A stretch of 64,000 nucleotides of DNA from JAXMHQ01 sp046346665. GTDB lineage: Bacteria; Verrucomicrobiota; Verrucomicrobiia; Limisphaerales; JAXMHQ01. Within the stretch, counting starts at the first letter, position 1. Every line of letters starts with the position of its first letter. The stretch covers positions 51,607-115,606 of the forward strand of contig JAXMHQ010000013.1 of the NCBI GenBank assembly GCA_046346665.1, read 5' to 3'. Under the pieces are notes generated by a model. That model was not told where the DNA came from. It worked only from the letters and a program-made list of their open reading frames with translations, and did not search any database. The translations under genes were made by a program, and so were the position numbers. Below are positions 16,344-25,053 of the stretch, piece after piece.

Positions 16344-16351
16344 ATATCTGT

Positions 16352-17044
16352 ATGCTGGAAAAATTAAAAACCGATGTCTGCCAGGCCAACCTGGAACTGG
16401 TCCGGGAAGGCCTGGTCATTCAAACCTGGGGCAATGCCAGCGGCATCGACCGCAAACGCGGCCTCGTCGTCATCAAACCGTCGGGGGTCGATTACGACGG
16501 CATGAAGCCCAAACACATGGTCGTGGTGTCGCTTCGGACGGGCAAGGTCGTGGAAGGTGATTTGAAACCCAGCTCCGACACGCCCACGCACCTGGTGCTC
16601 TACCGCGCATTCGCATCAATCGGCGGCGTGGTCCACACCCACAGCCTGCACGCCACCGCCTGGGCCCAGGCCCAACGCGGCATTCCCTCCTACGGCACCA
16701 CCCAGGCGGATTACTGGTACGGCGACGTCCCCTGCACCCGGTTGCTCACCCCGGCCGAGATCCGGTCCGACTACGAAGCCAACACGGGCCACGTAATCGT
16801 GGAGCGCTATCGCAAACTGGATCCGCTGCATCATCCCGCGGTGCTGGTGGCGAGCCACGGGCCGTTCACCTGGGGCGCCGACGTGAAGGCCGCCGTGCAC
16901 AACGCGGTCGTGCTGGAATTCGTGGCGCAACTCGCCTCCGAAACGCTCCGCCTCAACCCCCGCCTGCGCCCGATGCAACCCGCCCTGCTCGACAAACATT
17001 TCCTCCGCAAACACGGCCCCAAAGCCTACTACGGGCAGCGGTGA
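16352..17044 (+). CDS. araD: L-ribulose-5-phosphate 4-epimerase AraD
   Basis: A 230-residue class II aldolase/epimerase: LVIQTWGNASGIDRKRGLVVIKPSGVDYDGM (phosphate-binding Gly/Ser loops), SSDTPTHLVLYRAF, the zinc-binding GVVHTHSLHATAWAQ (His of HTH) and LVASHGPFTWG (third His). The acid GTTQADYWYGDVPCTR and C-terminal KAYYGQ are typical of AraD. It converts L-ribulose 5-phosphate to D-xylulose 5-phosphate and completes the arabinose route with the isomerase and AraB. The length matches the E. coli enzyme (231). The start immediately follows the arm of a dispersed repeat, so its original promoter or operon link to araB may have been displaced. Confidence 0.95.
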   Translation: MLEKLKTDVCQANLELVREGLVIQTWGNASGIDRKRGLVVIKPSGVDYDGMKPKHMVVVSLRTGKVVEGDLKPSSDTPTHLVLYRAFASIGGVVHTHSLHATAWAQAQRGIPSYGTTQADYWYGDVPCTRLLTPAEIRSDYEANTGHVIVERYRKLDPLHHPAVLVASHGPFTWGADVKAAVHNAVVLEFVAQLASETLRLNPRLRPMQPALLDKHFLRKHGPKAYYGQR

Positions 17045-17057
17045 AGGGCGAACTTCG

Positions 17058-20000
17058 TCAGGGCTGGGCAGGTGTAACAAGACGATAATACCGGGGAGAA
17101 GAAGGCGAGGTGTCGTAAACGGTCACGACGCCGCTCACTGCCCCGGCAGCCGCGTCCTGCAGCTTTTGCCATATCCCCGACCCGAGATCAGGGCAATACT
17201 GGACGGTATAGGTGTGGTTCGATGCCGCCTGGAAGATGATGGCCACCTGTGCGCCGGGCGTGATGCTGTCGATCTGAAGCCGGCTCTGCGCGTCCATCGG
17301 GTTTGTGCCCGCGATGTACTCCTGCAGGTTGTTCAGGCCGTCCCCATCCGGATCGCCTTGCGGTCCATTCACCCCGCTGCCATCGAGCGGGTCGAGTCCA
17401 TGGGCCCATTCCCATTCATCCGGCAAACCGTCGTGGTCTGTATCGACTGTCGCTCCACCGGCGTTCAGTGATCCGGCGGTGGGGAGCGCAGCCTGCCAGT
17501 TGGCCGGGTCGTCGCCGAAGCTCAATGCCGAGATGCGTTGGAGCGACAGGCCCGTGCCAGCCGCCGCTGAAGGCCATGGCGCAACAGGAACGTAACGAAT
17601 CTCGTCCACGAGAACGCTCGGAACAAAACCAGCATCCGAAGCGGGCGGCAATTCGGGATGATCCGGCCGGTACAAACTCACGGTGTCCCCCGCATTGTCG
17701 AGGTTCCCGCTGAACGGACCAAAAATCGGAGTTCCAGACGGGAAGTTGTAGAGAGACATGAACCAGTTGAGCCGAACCGGGTCTTCATCCGGATTGAAAG
17801 CGACGATTAGCGCGTGAGCGAGCGGGGCCAAGGTCACATTGGTCGGGAACTGGAAGTTAATTCCTCCACTGATGCGCCAACTATTCGTCGGGTAAGCCGT
17901 GTCAAACAAGGGGGTTGCTGTGGTGGTCACATTCCGGATCTCGATGAATTCATCAAACGTGTTGTTGTTGATGCCGTATGGCAGCGGGTGATACATAATT
18001 TCAGTAATCACGACCGGCCCGACTTTGGGTCCGGCATTGAGCGCGCCCAGCGTGGGCCGGGTTTGCGCCACGAATCGCTCTTCACCCGTGCTGGCAAGGT
18101 GGCGCCCGAATGTCACACCGTTCAATTGGGCACCGAACTGGAATCCATGCCGGTAACCCGTCAGGTTGGTTCCGTCCCCGGAATAAAGGTAAACTTCCTC
18201 GCCGAGTGAACTCAGCGCAAACGCGTTTGATCCCGTGTTGAATTGCGATTCGTTGAAGACAAGAAATCCCCCGGCCGGAATCATCGTGTTCGCGGGAATC
18301 ACATACTTGAACGGTTTGTCGTGATTGTCCGTCAGAAACCATCCGCCGATATTGGCGGGGGTCGAAGTCGGGTTGAACAGTTCGATCGAATCCGACTGCG
18401 GCGGGTCGGTGTGGCTTAACACCTCGTTCACCAGGATGCCGGGAATCGACGCAGGCACCGGGTCGGAGAGCCCCGGAGATCCGCCGGACGCCGTGCTGGC
18501 GCGCCAACTCGCGGGATTCGACCAGTCCTGGGATGCCGAACTCTCGTTCCTGGCCACCAGCGAAAAACTGCTGCCGTCCGTCGCACCGTACCACCCGTCC
18601 TGGTATGTGAAATCGAGGATGGGTTCGCGCAGGGCTCCCTCCATCCAGAGATGTTCCCCGCCGTTGTCGAGTGTCCCGGCGTACTCACCGCCGATATTGG
18701 AAACGCCCGGGTAACGGGTGATGAACGCGGCTCGGTTTCGCACCAGCACAACATAGCCTCCCGGGTTCAGGCTGGTGACCGGATTGGTTGCAGTGAAGGT
18801 AAAACTGATCCCGTTCGTGAACCGGCAACCGATGAGGTTCACGGGTTGCGCCCCGGCGTTCCGCAATTCGATGAACTCAAAATTGTCCGCATCGTTTGTG
18901 TTACCCGCGGGGGCAGCGCCCGGATGATACATGATCTCGGTCACAATCAGCGGGGAACCACCCAGGACTCCGGTCGCGCTGCTGACGCCCGACCAGGAAC
19001 TGGATATCGGTGGATTGTTCGCGCCGGTCAAGTTGTGGTGATTGGGGTTCCAGGCCCGCGCCATGACTCGCACCGTATTGGTCAGCATCACCGGCCCCGA
19101 ATAGAGGCTCGCCCCGGGTGAAATTCCCCCGCCCGCACTCCGTGGATCTGTTCCGTCCAGCGTGAAATAGACCACGGAACCCGGCTCCGACGGCGGCGTT
19201 AATGTCAGCAACGTGCCGTTCGTGATCGGGCCGTCCTGCAGACTGATTCCCGGACGCGCCAGGAAATTGGTGTCCATGAAATTCAACCGGTCCCCGAGCC
19301 AATGCTTGAGGAAATCGATCTCCCCCTGGTAACTGCCCGTTGAACCAAAATCATAGGCGTAATCGTAAGACGTGACGAGGCCGGTCCGGGGCGAGGTATC
19401 GGAGGATCCGCTGCCCAGCCAGCGGACCGATTCACGCGGTTGGGCGTTCCGGACCTGGCCGGCGAGTTCATCCACCAGGCCGAACAGGTGATTCGTGCTC
19501 CAAACGCCCGACCGCAACTCCTGGTATCGATCGATGTATCGCTGCCAGAAATCCGGGTCGGTGAACATCCTCCCGTACCAGGCATTGTTGTAATACTGCG
19601 ACCACCCGAAGAAATGGGTGCTGAAATCGTAATCGATCCCGCGCCATGACCTCGCGTCGAAAGGCCGGGTGTCTCCGCTCTTGCTCGCCCCCTGCGTGAT
19701 GTCGAGGTCCCATAACGGCCCCATCGTTATCTTGCCGTTGCGCGGCTTGGACACATAACCACTCAGCCGGAGGGCGTCCACATTGCAAGCAAGCACGTTC
19801 AACATATGATGATCAATGCCCGCATCGATGTCGAAATACTGCGCGTAACCCGTCGCCGGATTAGTCCACGAAGCGCTGTTCAGAGCGGTGTAAAATGCGT
19901 TGATGTAGTTTAGAAGATAGGCGTTCTGGACCGTGCGTGTCGCGGAAACCATCTCGGGCCCCTTTGGGTAAACATAAATCTCCGTCGCCCCACCGTCGGG

Positions 20001-22250
20001 CCCCGGACTGATCCCTCCCGCCAGAAAAGTGCGCTCGTCCGCATCCGCGCTGTCAAACTTGAACATGTAGCCGCCTGTAATATCCGGGAGGCTGGTCATC
20101 GAAGCATCCAGCGATTCCACATCGACGCGGTCCTTGCCGCGTTTGACTTTCTCCTCGATGACATAGATCCCGTTGTAATTGCCGCCCGCCGGAGGATAGA
20201 AGGAAATGGACCCGCCGCCGGTATTCAGGAAAACCTCGGCGAACCGGGTGCGTGAGGAATATCGGCCCATGTCCCGCGCCAACCGGTGCATGAGGGCGTT
20301 GTGCATCAGAGGCACATCATGGGAATTCGGCGCGTACAAGACCCAGTCGGATTCCTCCGGCATGCCGCAGAATTCAACCTTTCGATCCTGGTTGTATTCG
20401 TCCCAGACCTCGACCGCGAGGCTCGATTTCGGGAAACCCGCCGTGCCGCGGCCGCGAATATTGATCCCGGCACGAGCCGTCAGCGTGGGGGGATTTGTCA
20501 GCGATGTCACCCCGCCAACCGGCTCGAATACCATGACAATGGAGCTCTGGTCGGTGGTGTAAGGAATGCCGCCTCCGTTCAGATTGTGAATCAGGATGAC
20601 GGGCAGATCCGAAGTGTAGCCGGCGGCTGCGGCGCTCAATTGGATGTAGCTCTCCGTCCGAGGCGGACCGGGCAGGCGATTGTTCCGCGGAAATGCCCGG
20701 GCGCGAACCTCCGCAGTCTGGCTGACCGTGATCGGCCCGGTGTACAAAGGCGAACTCGCCGTGGGTATGTTGGTCACTGCCGTGGAACCGGAGGGAACAT
20801 TGTTGGCAACCACCACATATCGAATGTCGCAGTTGGTGTCGGTCGTCGACAGCGAGAGATTGAAGGCATCCACAAAAGTGCCGCCCACCCGGGAAAAACC
20901 AACCGGCCCGCCGAATCCCGTCCCCTCGGCCGCGTTCGCGGCCCCTGGGGTGGCGGTGTAGAAATAACCCACCGCGTTCCGATCCAGCGAATCCCGCCCG
21001 TAGGAAACGTCGGTCGCCTGGGCCGGATACGCCGGAGAAAATTCTGAAATCACATTGGTGGAAGGATTGAACAACCCGAGATAACTGCCGCCCGCGCCGA
21101 GTTTGAAGTTCGTGTGCAGCCATCCCGCCGCGACAGTGTTCCGACCGGAGGCAAAAACGACAAGATAACTCCGCCCGCCGAGGACGGTCGCCGGGAATTT
21201 CCACTTTGTCGGTTTCTGGACGTCATCGGTCAGGAACCACCCCGTCAAATCGACCGATGTCGACGACGCATTGTACAGCTCGATCCAATCGGGACTGTTG
21301 CCGAGTTCATCGTGAAGCGAATTGGATTGTCCGCCGCCGTTCGACGCCATGAACTCGGAGATATACACGTCGGCCAGCGGCGCATTCGGATCGAGCGTGC
21401 AGCTCCAGGAGCCACCCCCGAACGCATTGCTGTTGCTGCTCAGATCATGGATTCCGCTGCCTCCGGACCAGGCGAATTGAACGGACCCGTTCGCGGGCTG
21501 GGGGAAGCCAAACACGTACTGCGAAGCGGACACCACCGTCAACCCCGTGCACGGCTGGCCATTTACCAGCAGGTCTGATGCGTCCACGCCTCCGACCGGC
21601 TCGCTGAAGGTCACTTCCACCTGCACCAGCGACCGCACCGTGGAGCCCGAATCCGGAATCAGCGTCACGACGCCGGGCGGCGTCACGTCTTGCGGCGACA
21701 AGCCCAGCCGGAATTCGTTTCCCCCGATGTTTCCGCCGCCGCCGGAGGTTTGCTCCACCTTGATCAGGAAATAGCGTCCGGTCACCTGGCTCGGCAATGG
21801 ATACTCGCACCAGATCCCCGAGGTCTTGTTGGTGACAGTTACGACCGTCAAGGGAAGCGTGCCCGGATCCCCAGCCGCAAACGGGCCCGTGCTGCTCGCC
21901 CAAAGGCTGATCTTGTCAATCTTGTCCGCCGACGCACCCGCCCCGATCCGCTGTGCATAAAAAACCGAGCCAATCAAATACGCCTGGTCGACCTGGAACC
22001 GGACATACCCCGGCCCCGTTCCCACCATTGCCCAGTCCACCCCAGGTCCGCCCTCCACCTGCGACCCAACGGCAAGCCCCGTCACATTATGACTGAAAAG
22101 ATTAATTGCTGCGTACTGGGAACTGAACTCGCTGTTCGCCGCGACGCCGGTGTAGATCGACCCCGTCGGGTCCAGCACCGTAGCGGCGCTCGCGCAGCAT
22201 AGCGAGAGAACACAGGAGATGCCGAAGGCGGAAATAAGCCGGGATTTCAT
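17058..22250 (-). CDS. Giant secreted CotH-kinase-domain protein with lamin-tail domains
   Basis: A 1730-residue exported protein (signal MKSRLISAFGISCVLSLCCASA) with a good GGAG ribosome-binding site. Domains in order: a discoidin-like sandwich (about 25-190), an Ig-like SVTFSEPVGG-type domain (195-280), a lamin-tail domain (ISEFMASNGG..., 295-440), a chitobiase-like repeat (450-540), the CotH kinase-like domain (about 560-980, with RGRGTAGFPKSSLAVEVWDE and GPLWDLDITQG), another chitobiase-like domain, three more lamin-tail domains (EIMYHP twice, VNEVLSHTDPP) and a C-terminal calcium-binding DTDHDGLPDEWEWAHGLDP stretch. CotH-type domains can phosphorylate proteins in spore coats. Its role here is probably surface display or assembly. 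No PEP-CTERM tail is seen. Confidence 0.88.
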   Translation of the reverse strand: MKSRLISAFGISCVLSLCCASAATVLDPTGSIYTGVAANSEFSSQYAAINLFSHNVTGLAVGSQVEGGPGVDWAMVGTGPGYVRFQVDQAYLIGSVFYAQRIGAGASADKIDKISLWASSTGPFAAGDPGTLPLTVVTVTNKTSGIWCEYPLPSQVTGRYFLIKVEQTSGGGGNIGGNEFRLGLSPQDVTPPGVVTLIPDSGSTVRSLVQVEVTFSEPVGGVDASDLLVNGQPCTGLTVVSASQYVFGFPQPANGSVQFAWSGGSGIHDLSSNSNAFGGGSWSCTLDPNAPLADVYISEFMASNGGGQSNSLHDELGNSPDWIELYNASSTSVDLTGWFLTDDVQKPTKWKFPATVLGGRSYLVVFASGRNTVAAGWLHTNFKLGAGGSYLGLFNPSTNVISEFSPAYPAQATDVSYGRDSLDRNAVGYFYTATPGAANAAEGTGFGGPVGFSRVGGTFVDAFNLSLSTTDTNCDIRYVVVANNVPSGSTAVTNIPTASSPLYTGPITVSQTAEVRARAFPRNNRLPGPPRTESYIQLSAAAAGYTSDLPVILIHNLNGGGIPYTTDQSSIVMVFEPVGGVTSLTNPPTLTARAGINIRGRGTAGFPKSSLAVEVWDEYNQDRKVEFCGMPEESDWVLYAPNSHDVPLMHNALMHRLARDMGRYSSRTRFAEVFLNTGGGSISFYPPAGGNYNGIYVIEEKVKRGKDRVDVESLDASMTSLPDITGGYMFKFDSADADERTFLAGGISPGPDGGATEIYVYPKGPEMVSATRTVQNAYLLNYINAFYTALNSASWTNPATGYAQYFDIDAGIDHHMLNVLACNVDALRLSGYVSKPRNGKITMGPLWDLDITQGASKSGDTRPFDARSWRGIDYDFSTHFFGWSQYYNNAWYGRMFTDPDFWQRYIDRYQELRSGVWSTNHLFGLVDELAGQVRNAQPRESVRWLGSGSSDTSPRTGLVTSYDYAYDFGSTGSYQGEIDFLKHWLGDRLNFMDTNFLARPGISLQDGPITNGTLLTLTPPSEPGSVVYFTLDGTDPRSAGGGISPGASLYSGPVMLTNTVRVMARAWNPNHHNLTGANNPPISSSWSGVSSATGVLGGSPLIVTEIMYHPGAAPAGNTNDADNFEFIELRNAGAQPVNLIGCRFTNGISFTFTATNPVTSLNPGGYVVLVRNRAAFITRYPGVSNIGGEYAGTLDNGGEHLWMEGALREPILDFTYQDGWYGATDGSSFSLVARNESSASQDWSNPASWRASTASGGSPGLSDPVPASIPGILVNEVLSHTDPPQSDSIELFNPTSTPANIGGWFLTDNHDKPFKYVIPANTMIPAGGFLVFNESQFNTGSNAFALSSLGEEVYLYSGDGTNLTGYRHGFQFGAQLNGVTFGRHLASTGEERFVAQTRPTLGALNAGPKVGPVVITEIMYHPLPYGINNNTFDEFIEIRNVTTTATPLFDTAYPTNSWRISGGINFQFPTNVTLAPLAHALIVAFNPDEDPVRLNWFMSLYNFPSGTPIFGPFSGNLDNAGDTVSLYRPDHPELPPASDAGFVPSVLVDEIRYVPVAPWPSAAAGTGLSLQRISALSFGDDPANWQAALPTAGSLNAGGATVDTDHDGLPDEWEWAHGLDPLDGSGVNGPQGDPDGDGLNNLQEYIAGTNPMDAQSRLQIDSITPGAQVAIIFQAASNHTYTVQYCPDLGSGIWQKLQDAAAGAVSGVVTVYDTSPSSPRYYRLVTPAQP

Positions 22251-22380
22251 GATGAACTCCTCGAAAGCGATAGATTGAGCAGGCTTGTGGCAGGGTGATC
22301 CCCGCGGTCCCGCAGGTCAAGCCTGTAAACCCGTCGATGACTCTTGCCCGGGCCGGGTTCCCGCCCTAGCATGAGCACGA

Positions 22381-23121
22381 ATGAATTGGAAAACGCCGAT
22401 CGCCCTCCTGACCCATTCGGGTCCGTGCGTGGGAGGACTGCTCCGCCGCTACGACCCCGGCCTGGCCAAAGCCCGCTACCAATTGCTTTTCAAAGGGCAT
22501 TTCACCCCGTTCCTGACCAAAGAGGGTTACCGGATCGAAAACAAACAACAGCTTTACTGCTATTTCGACTTTGCCTGGGAAGCCATCGTGTTCCGGGGCG
22601 GCTGGACCGAAACGCTGCCCGAAAACGCAACCATCCTGGATGTCGGGGCCAATTACGGCACGTTTGGCTGGCTCTGCCGGAAGCGCTGGCCTAAGGCCAC
22701 CATCATCGGCTTCGAACCCATGCCGGAACTCGCAAAGTATTGCGAGAAACTTGGCTGTTACAACCAGGTTCACCCCGTGGCCCTGTCCCTCGAACCCGGC
22801 ACTGCCACGCTTCATATCGATACTTCCCTCGGTCTCACCGCCAGCCTCGGCGGGAATAAATTGCTGGATTACAAATCCAGCGAAATGCAGGTGGAAGTGA
22901 AACGGCTGGATGATTTCGGATTGAAACCCGATTTCATGAAAGTGGACGTCGACGGGGGTGAGCTTCAGCTCATCCTGGGCGGCTACAAGACGTTCAAGCA
23001 CTGCCCGAAATCCGTCATCGAATGCACCGGCAGCCAGCGCCACAAGACCGTCGCCGATTTGCTGCAGAAAAAATCCCGCATGCTCTACTTCTTCTGCGGC
23101 GATTACCTGTTCGAAGACTGA
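22381..23121 (+). CDS. FkbM-family methyltransferase
   Basis: A 246-residue soluble protein with a class I SAM-dependent methyltransferase fold. Motif I is ATILDVGANYGTFGWLCRK (about 79-97), followed by ATIIGFEPMPELAKYCEKLG and a GTATLHIDTSLGLTASLGG segment typical of the FkbM group, then VEVKRLDDFGLKPDFMKVDVDGGELQLILGG, where VDVDGGE matches the family's conserved VDVEG-type motif. FkbM enzymes O-methylate sugars or polyketides. A glycosyltransferase gene lies 870 bases away, so modification of a surface glycan is plausible but not shown. Confidence 0.88.
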   Translation: MNWKTPIALLTHSGPCVGGLLRRYDPGLAKARYQLLFKGHFTPFLTKEGYRIENKQQLYCYFDFAWEAIVFRGGWTETLPENATILDVGANYGTFGWLCRKRWPKATIIGFEPMPELAKYCEKLGCYNQVHPVALSLEPGTATLHIDTSLGLTASLGGNKLLDYKSSEMQVEVKRLDDFGLKPDFMKVDVDGGELQLILGGYKTFKHCPKSVIECTGSQRHKTVADLLQKKSRMLYFFCGDYLFED

Positions 23122-23135
23122 CAGCTTTCGTACGC

Positions 23136-23171
23136 AAAAAAGAGAGCGGCATCCGTTGCAACGCCGCTCTC
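23136..23171 (-). terminator. Rho-independent terminator of the PEP-CTERM gene
   Basis: On the minus strand GAGAGCGGC (23171-23163) pairs perfectly with GCCGCTCTC (23150-23142) across a 12-base loop and is followed at once by a run of six T (23141-23136). It lies 20 bases after the PEP-CTERM stop codon and may also stop the convergent FkbM transcript. Confidence 0.88.
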
Positions 23172-23191
23172 CTTGAAAAGTTCAGTTCGCT

Positions 23192-23854
23192 TTACTTGCG
23201 CGCCTTCCGGTAGAACCCGGCGCCAACCAGCAGCCCACCCACCAATAGCGATCCCGTCGCGGGTTCCGGCACCTGCACAAGCCGCACGTTGTCCAGCGCC
23301 ATGCCCCAGTCGCTCAGCGCGGAGAGACTGTTGAATCCCAGCCGATACGAGGTCGCCGTGCTCGGGATGTTAAACGTAGGCGTAGTCACGTCGAACCATT
23401 GCATGTTCGAATACGTCCGGGTTCCCGCTGAAAGACTATAGGTCCCCAGCACGCTGGATGCGCCGCCGGTCGTCCCAAAAGTGACGTTCATTGAACGGGG
23501 GTCGCTTCCTGTATCCGGATTCACCGACAGGGAGAAAACCACCTCCCAGGTGCCCGCCGAGGCAAAAGTGAAGTCCTGATAAATCGATCCCTGTGCATTC
23601 GGCGTGTTGCTGCCGTTCAGATCGATGGATTGACTTCCGTGGGCATTCTGCCACAGCCCTGCCAGAATATCGATACTGCCGCCTGCAACCTGCCAACCGA
23701 AACCCGGAATGACCGGTGTCCCCGAATACGACGTCGCACCTCCGGTCGGGACTTCAAAATCGCCGTTCACCAACCCGGCACCCTGCGATGAACTGATCAT
23801 CAGTCCCAGGACGCCCGCACCAAAGATCACACCTCTCCTTGTAATTGCTTTCAT
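23192..23854 (-). CDS. PEP-CTERM sorting domain protein
   Basis: A 220-residue exported protein. Its C-terminus is the classic sorting tag: VPEPATGSLLVGGLLVGAGFYRKARK, with the PEP motif, a membrane segment and a basic end, recognised by an exosortase that anchors or releases exopolysaccharide-associated proteins. The N-terminal signal is about 1-26 (VIFGAGVLGLMISSSQGAG). The middle (LVNGDFEVPTGG...GSIDILAGLWQNAHGSQSIDLNGSN...LGFNSLS) is a beta-sandwich of the DUF642/CBM-like type found in many PEP-CTERM proteins. No exosortase gene lies in the window. Confidence 0.93.
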   Translation of the reverse strand: MKAITRRGVIFGAGVLGLMISSSQGAGLVNGDFEVPTGGATSYSGTPVIPGFGWQVAGGSIDILAGLWQNAHGSQSIDLNGSNTPNAQGSIYQDFTFASAGTWEVVFSLSVNPDTGSDPRSMNVTFGTTGGASSVLGTYSLSAGTRTYSNMQWFDVTTPTFNIPSTATSYRLGFNSLSALSDWGMALDNVRLVQVPEPATGSLLVGGLLVGAGFYRKARK

Positions 23855-23989
23855 AATAGTAGTCGCTTTACATCCAAGTTGTTGCTCAATCCTTAAGGTT
23901 TGTGGCCGGATGCCCCTCCACAGACTCCGTGCATATCACCGGATGCCCTATTCTGGCAAGGATTAACAGCCCCAGAATCGTCCGGACTG

Positions 23990-24877
23990 CTACGGACGGT
24001 GCTGCGACTTCGACCGGCGATCTTCCTCAATGGCCTCAGCCAGCAGCCGGTTCCAATCAACCCCTGGCGGCAAATAGGAATGCACCAGGTGCAGTGCGAG
24101 CGAAGGAATGGGCGCCCAAAGCTTGCGAGGCTTCTTGAACAGAATATCCAACCCGCACAACGTCCATGCTGTAAACCAGCTCCAGGCGACGTATTTGGCG
24201 GATCCCAACCAGCGCATCGCCCGAAAGGGGTCGTACACCCGGTGCTTTGTGATCGCCAGCCACATCGTCCCGTCCGTCCCGTAGTTGAACCAGAACGGTT
24301 TTCCATAGGAACGAAATGCGTGGAGATTGTCCCGGAAAGCCTCCGGCCTGGCAACGAATGAGCAGGTCGTCGACGGCACCGTCCGCCACACCGGCATTTT
24401 CGGGTCGGCCAGCACCTCGTGCGACATCTCCTGGTGCCGGGAAACGTAATATTCCAGGTGATCGTAAGGGGTCAGGTAATCAACCTCCGGATGCGCCTTC
24501 AGCAGTTCGTGCATGCAACGAAACGCCTCAGGAAGAAAAAAATAATCATCCTCCGCTACACACAAAAACTCCGCCTCCCGCTCCGCGTCCAACTGCGTCA
24601 TCTGATCCTGAAACGTCCCGTAATTGCCCTTCTTGGTGTAATGCACGATCTCGAGAGACGGCTGGCTCCAGGCGGACCGAAAGAACTCCTCGTAAGCCGC
24701 CGGACATCCGTCCAGCAACACCGTCAGCTTCACCTTGAAACCCTCCACAGCGCGGACAAAAGACTGAAAGGCCACCCGCGTCAGAAGGAACTTATCCCCT
24801 TCAAACAAAGGAATCGCCTCGCGCCCGATCCCGGGATAAACCCGGTAGGAGACGGCAAAATCGTATTTGAAACTCAT
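23990..24877 (-). CDS. Glycosyltransferase, GT-A fold (family 2-like)
   Basis: The 295-residue cytoplasmic protein begins KYDFAVSYRVYPGIGREAIPLFEGDKFLLTRVAFQSFVRAVEG, a nucleotide-sugar-binding beginning, and has LDAEREAEFLCVAEDDYFFLPEAF, in which EDDYFF is the likely DxD-like metal site. The rest (YVSRHQEMSHEVLADP..., PSTTCSFVARPEAF) resembles family 2-type glycosyltransferases that act on surface glycans. No signal peptide or membrane segment. With the FkbM methyltransferase nearby it may belong to a glycan-decoration set. The sugar donor is unknown. Confidence 0.72.
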   Translation of the reverse strand: MSFKYDFAVSYRVYPGIGREAIPLFEGDKFLLTRVAFQSFVRAVEGFKVKLTVLLDGCPAAYEEFFRSAWSQPSLEIVHYTKKGNYGTFQDQMTQLDAEREAEFLCVAEDDYFFLPEAFRCMHELLKAHPEVDYLTPYDHLEYYVSRHQEMSHEVLADPKMPVWRTVPSTTCSFVARPEAFRDNLHAFRSYGKPFWFNYGTDGTMWLAITKHRVYDPFRAMRWLGSAKYVAWSWFTAWTLCGLDILFKKPRKLWAPIPSLALHLVHSYLPPGVDWNRLLAEAIEEDRRSKSQHRP

Positions 24878-24964
24878 CGTCGCACCCGAATGCGCTCAGT
24901 GCGGGCGCAGACTATGCCAGGCGCCGCCCGCTGTCAGTTCAATTCCCGCGGTTCCGCGGCCCCC

Positions 24965-25041
24965 CGTAGCCGTAATCGTGAGATTGCGGATTTCCAATCC
25001 CCCCCTCTCCGCAATTCCGCGATCTGACGATCGCGGCTACC
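24965..25041. repeat. 'GTAGCCGCGATCGTCAGATC' family, inverted pair
   Basis: GTAGCCGTAATCGTGAGATT (24965-24984) is inverted as the arm ending GACGATCGCGGCTAC (25027-25041), with a few mismatches over about 25 bases. Each arm is itself close to a hairpin (CCGCGATC/GATCGCGG in the consensus). Between mqnE (stop at 25054) and the glycosyltransferase start. Confidence 0.75.
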
Positions 25042-25053
25042 CTCCGATCGCAT

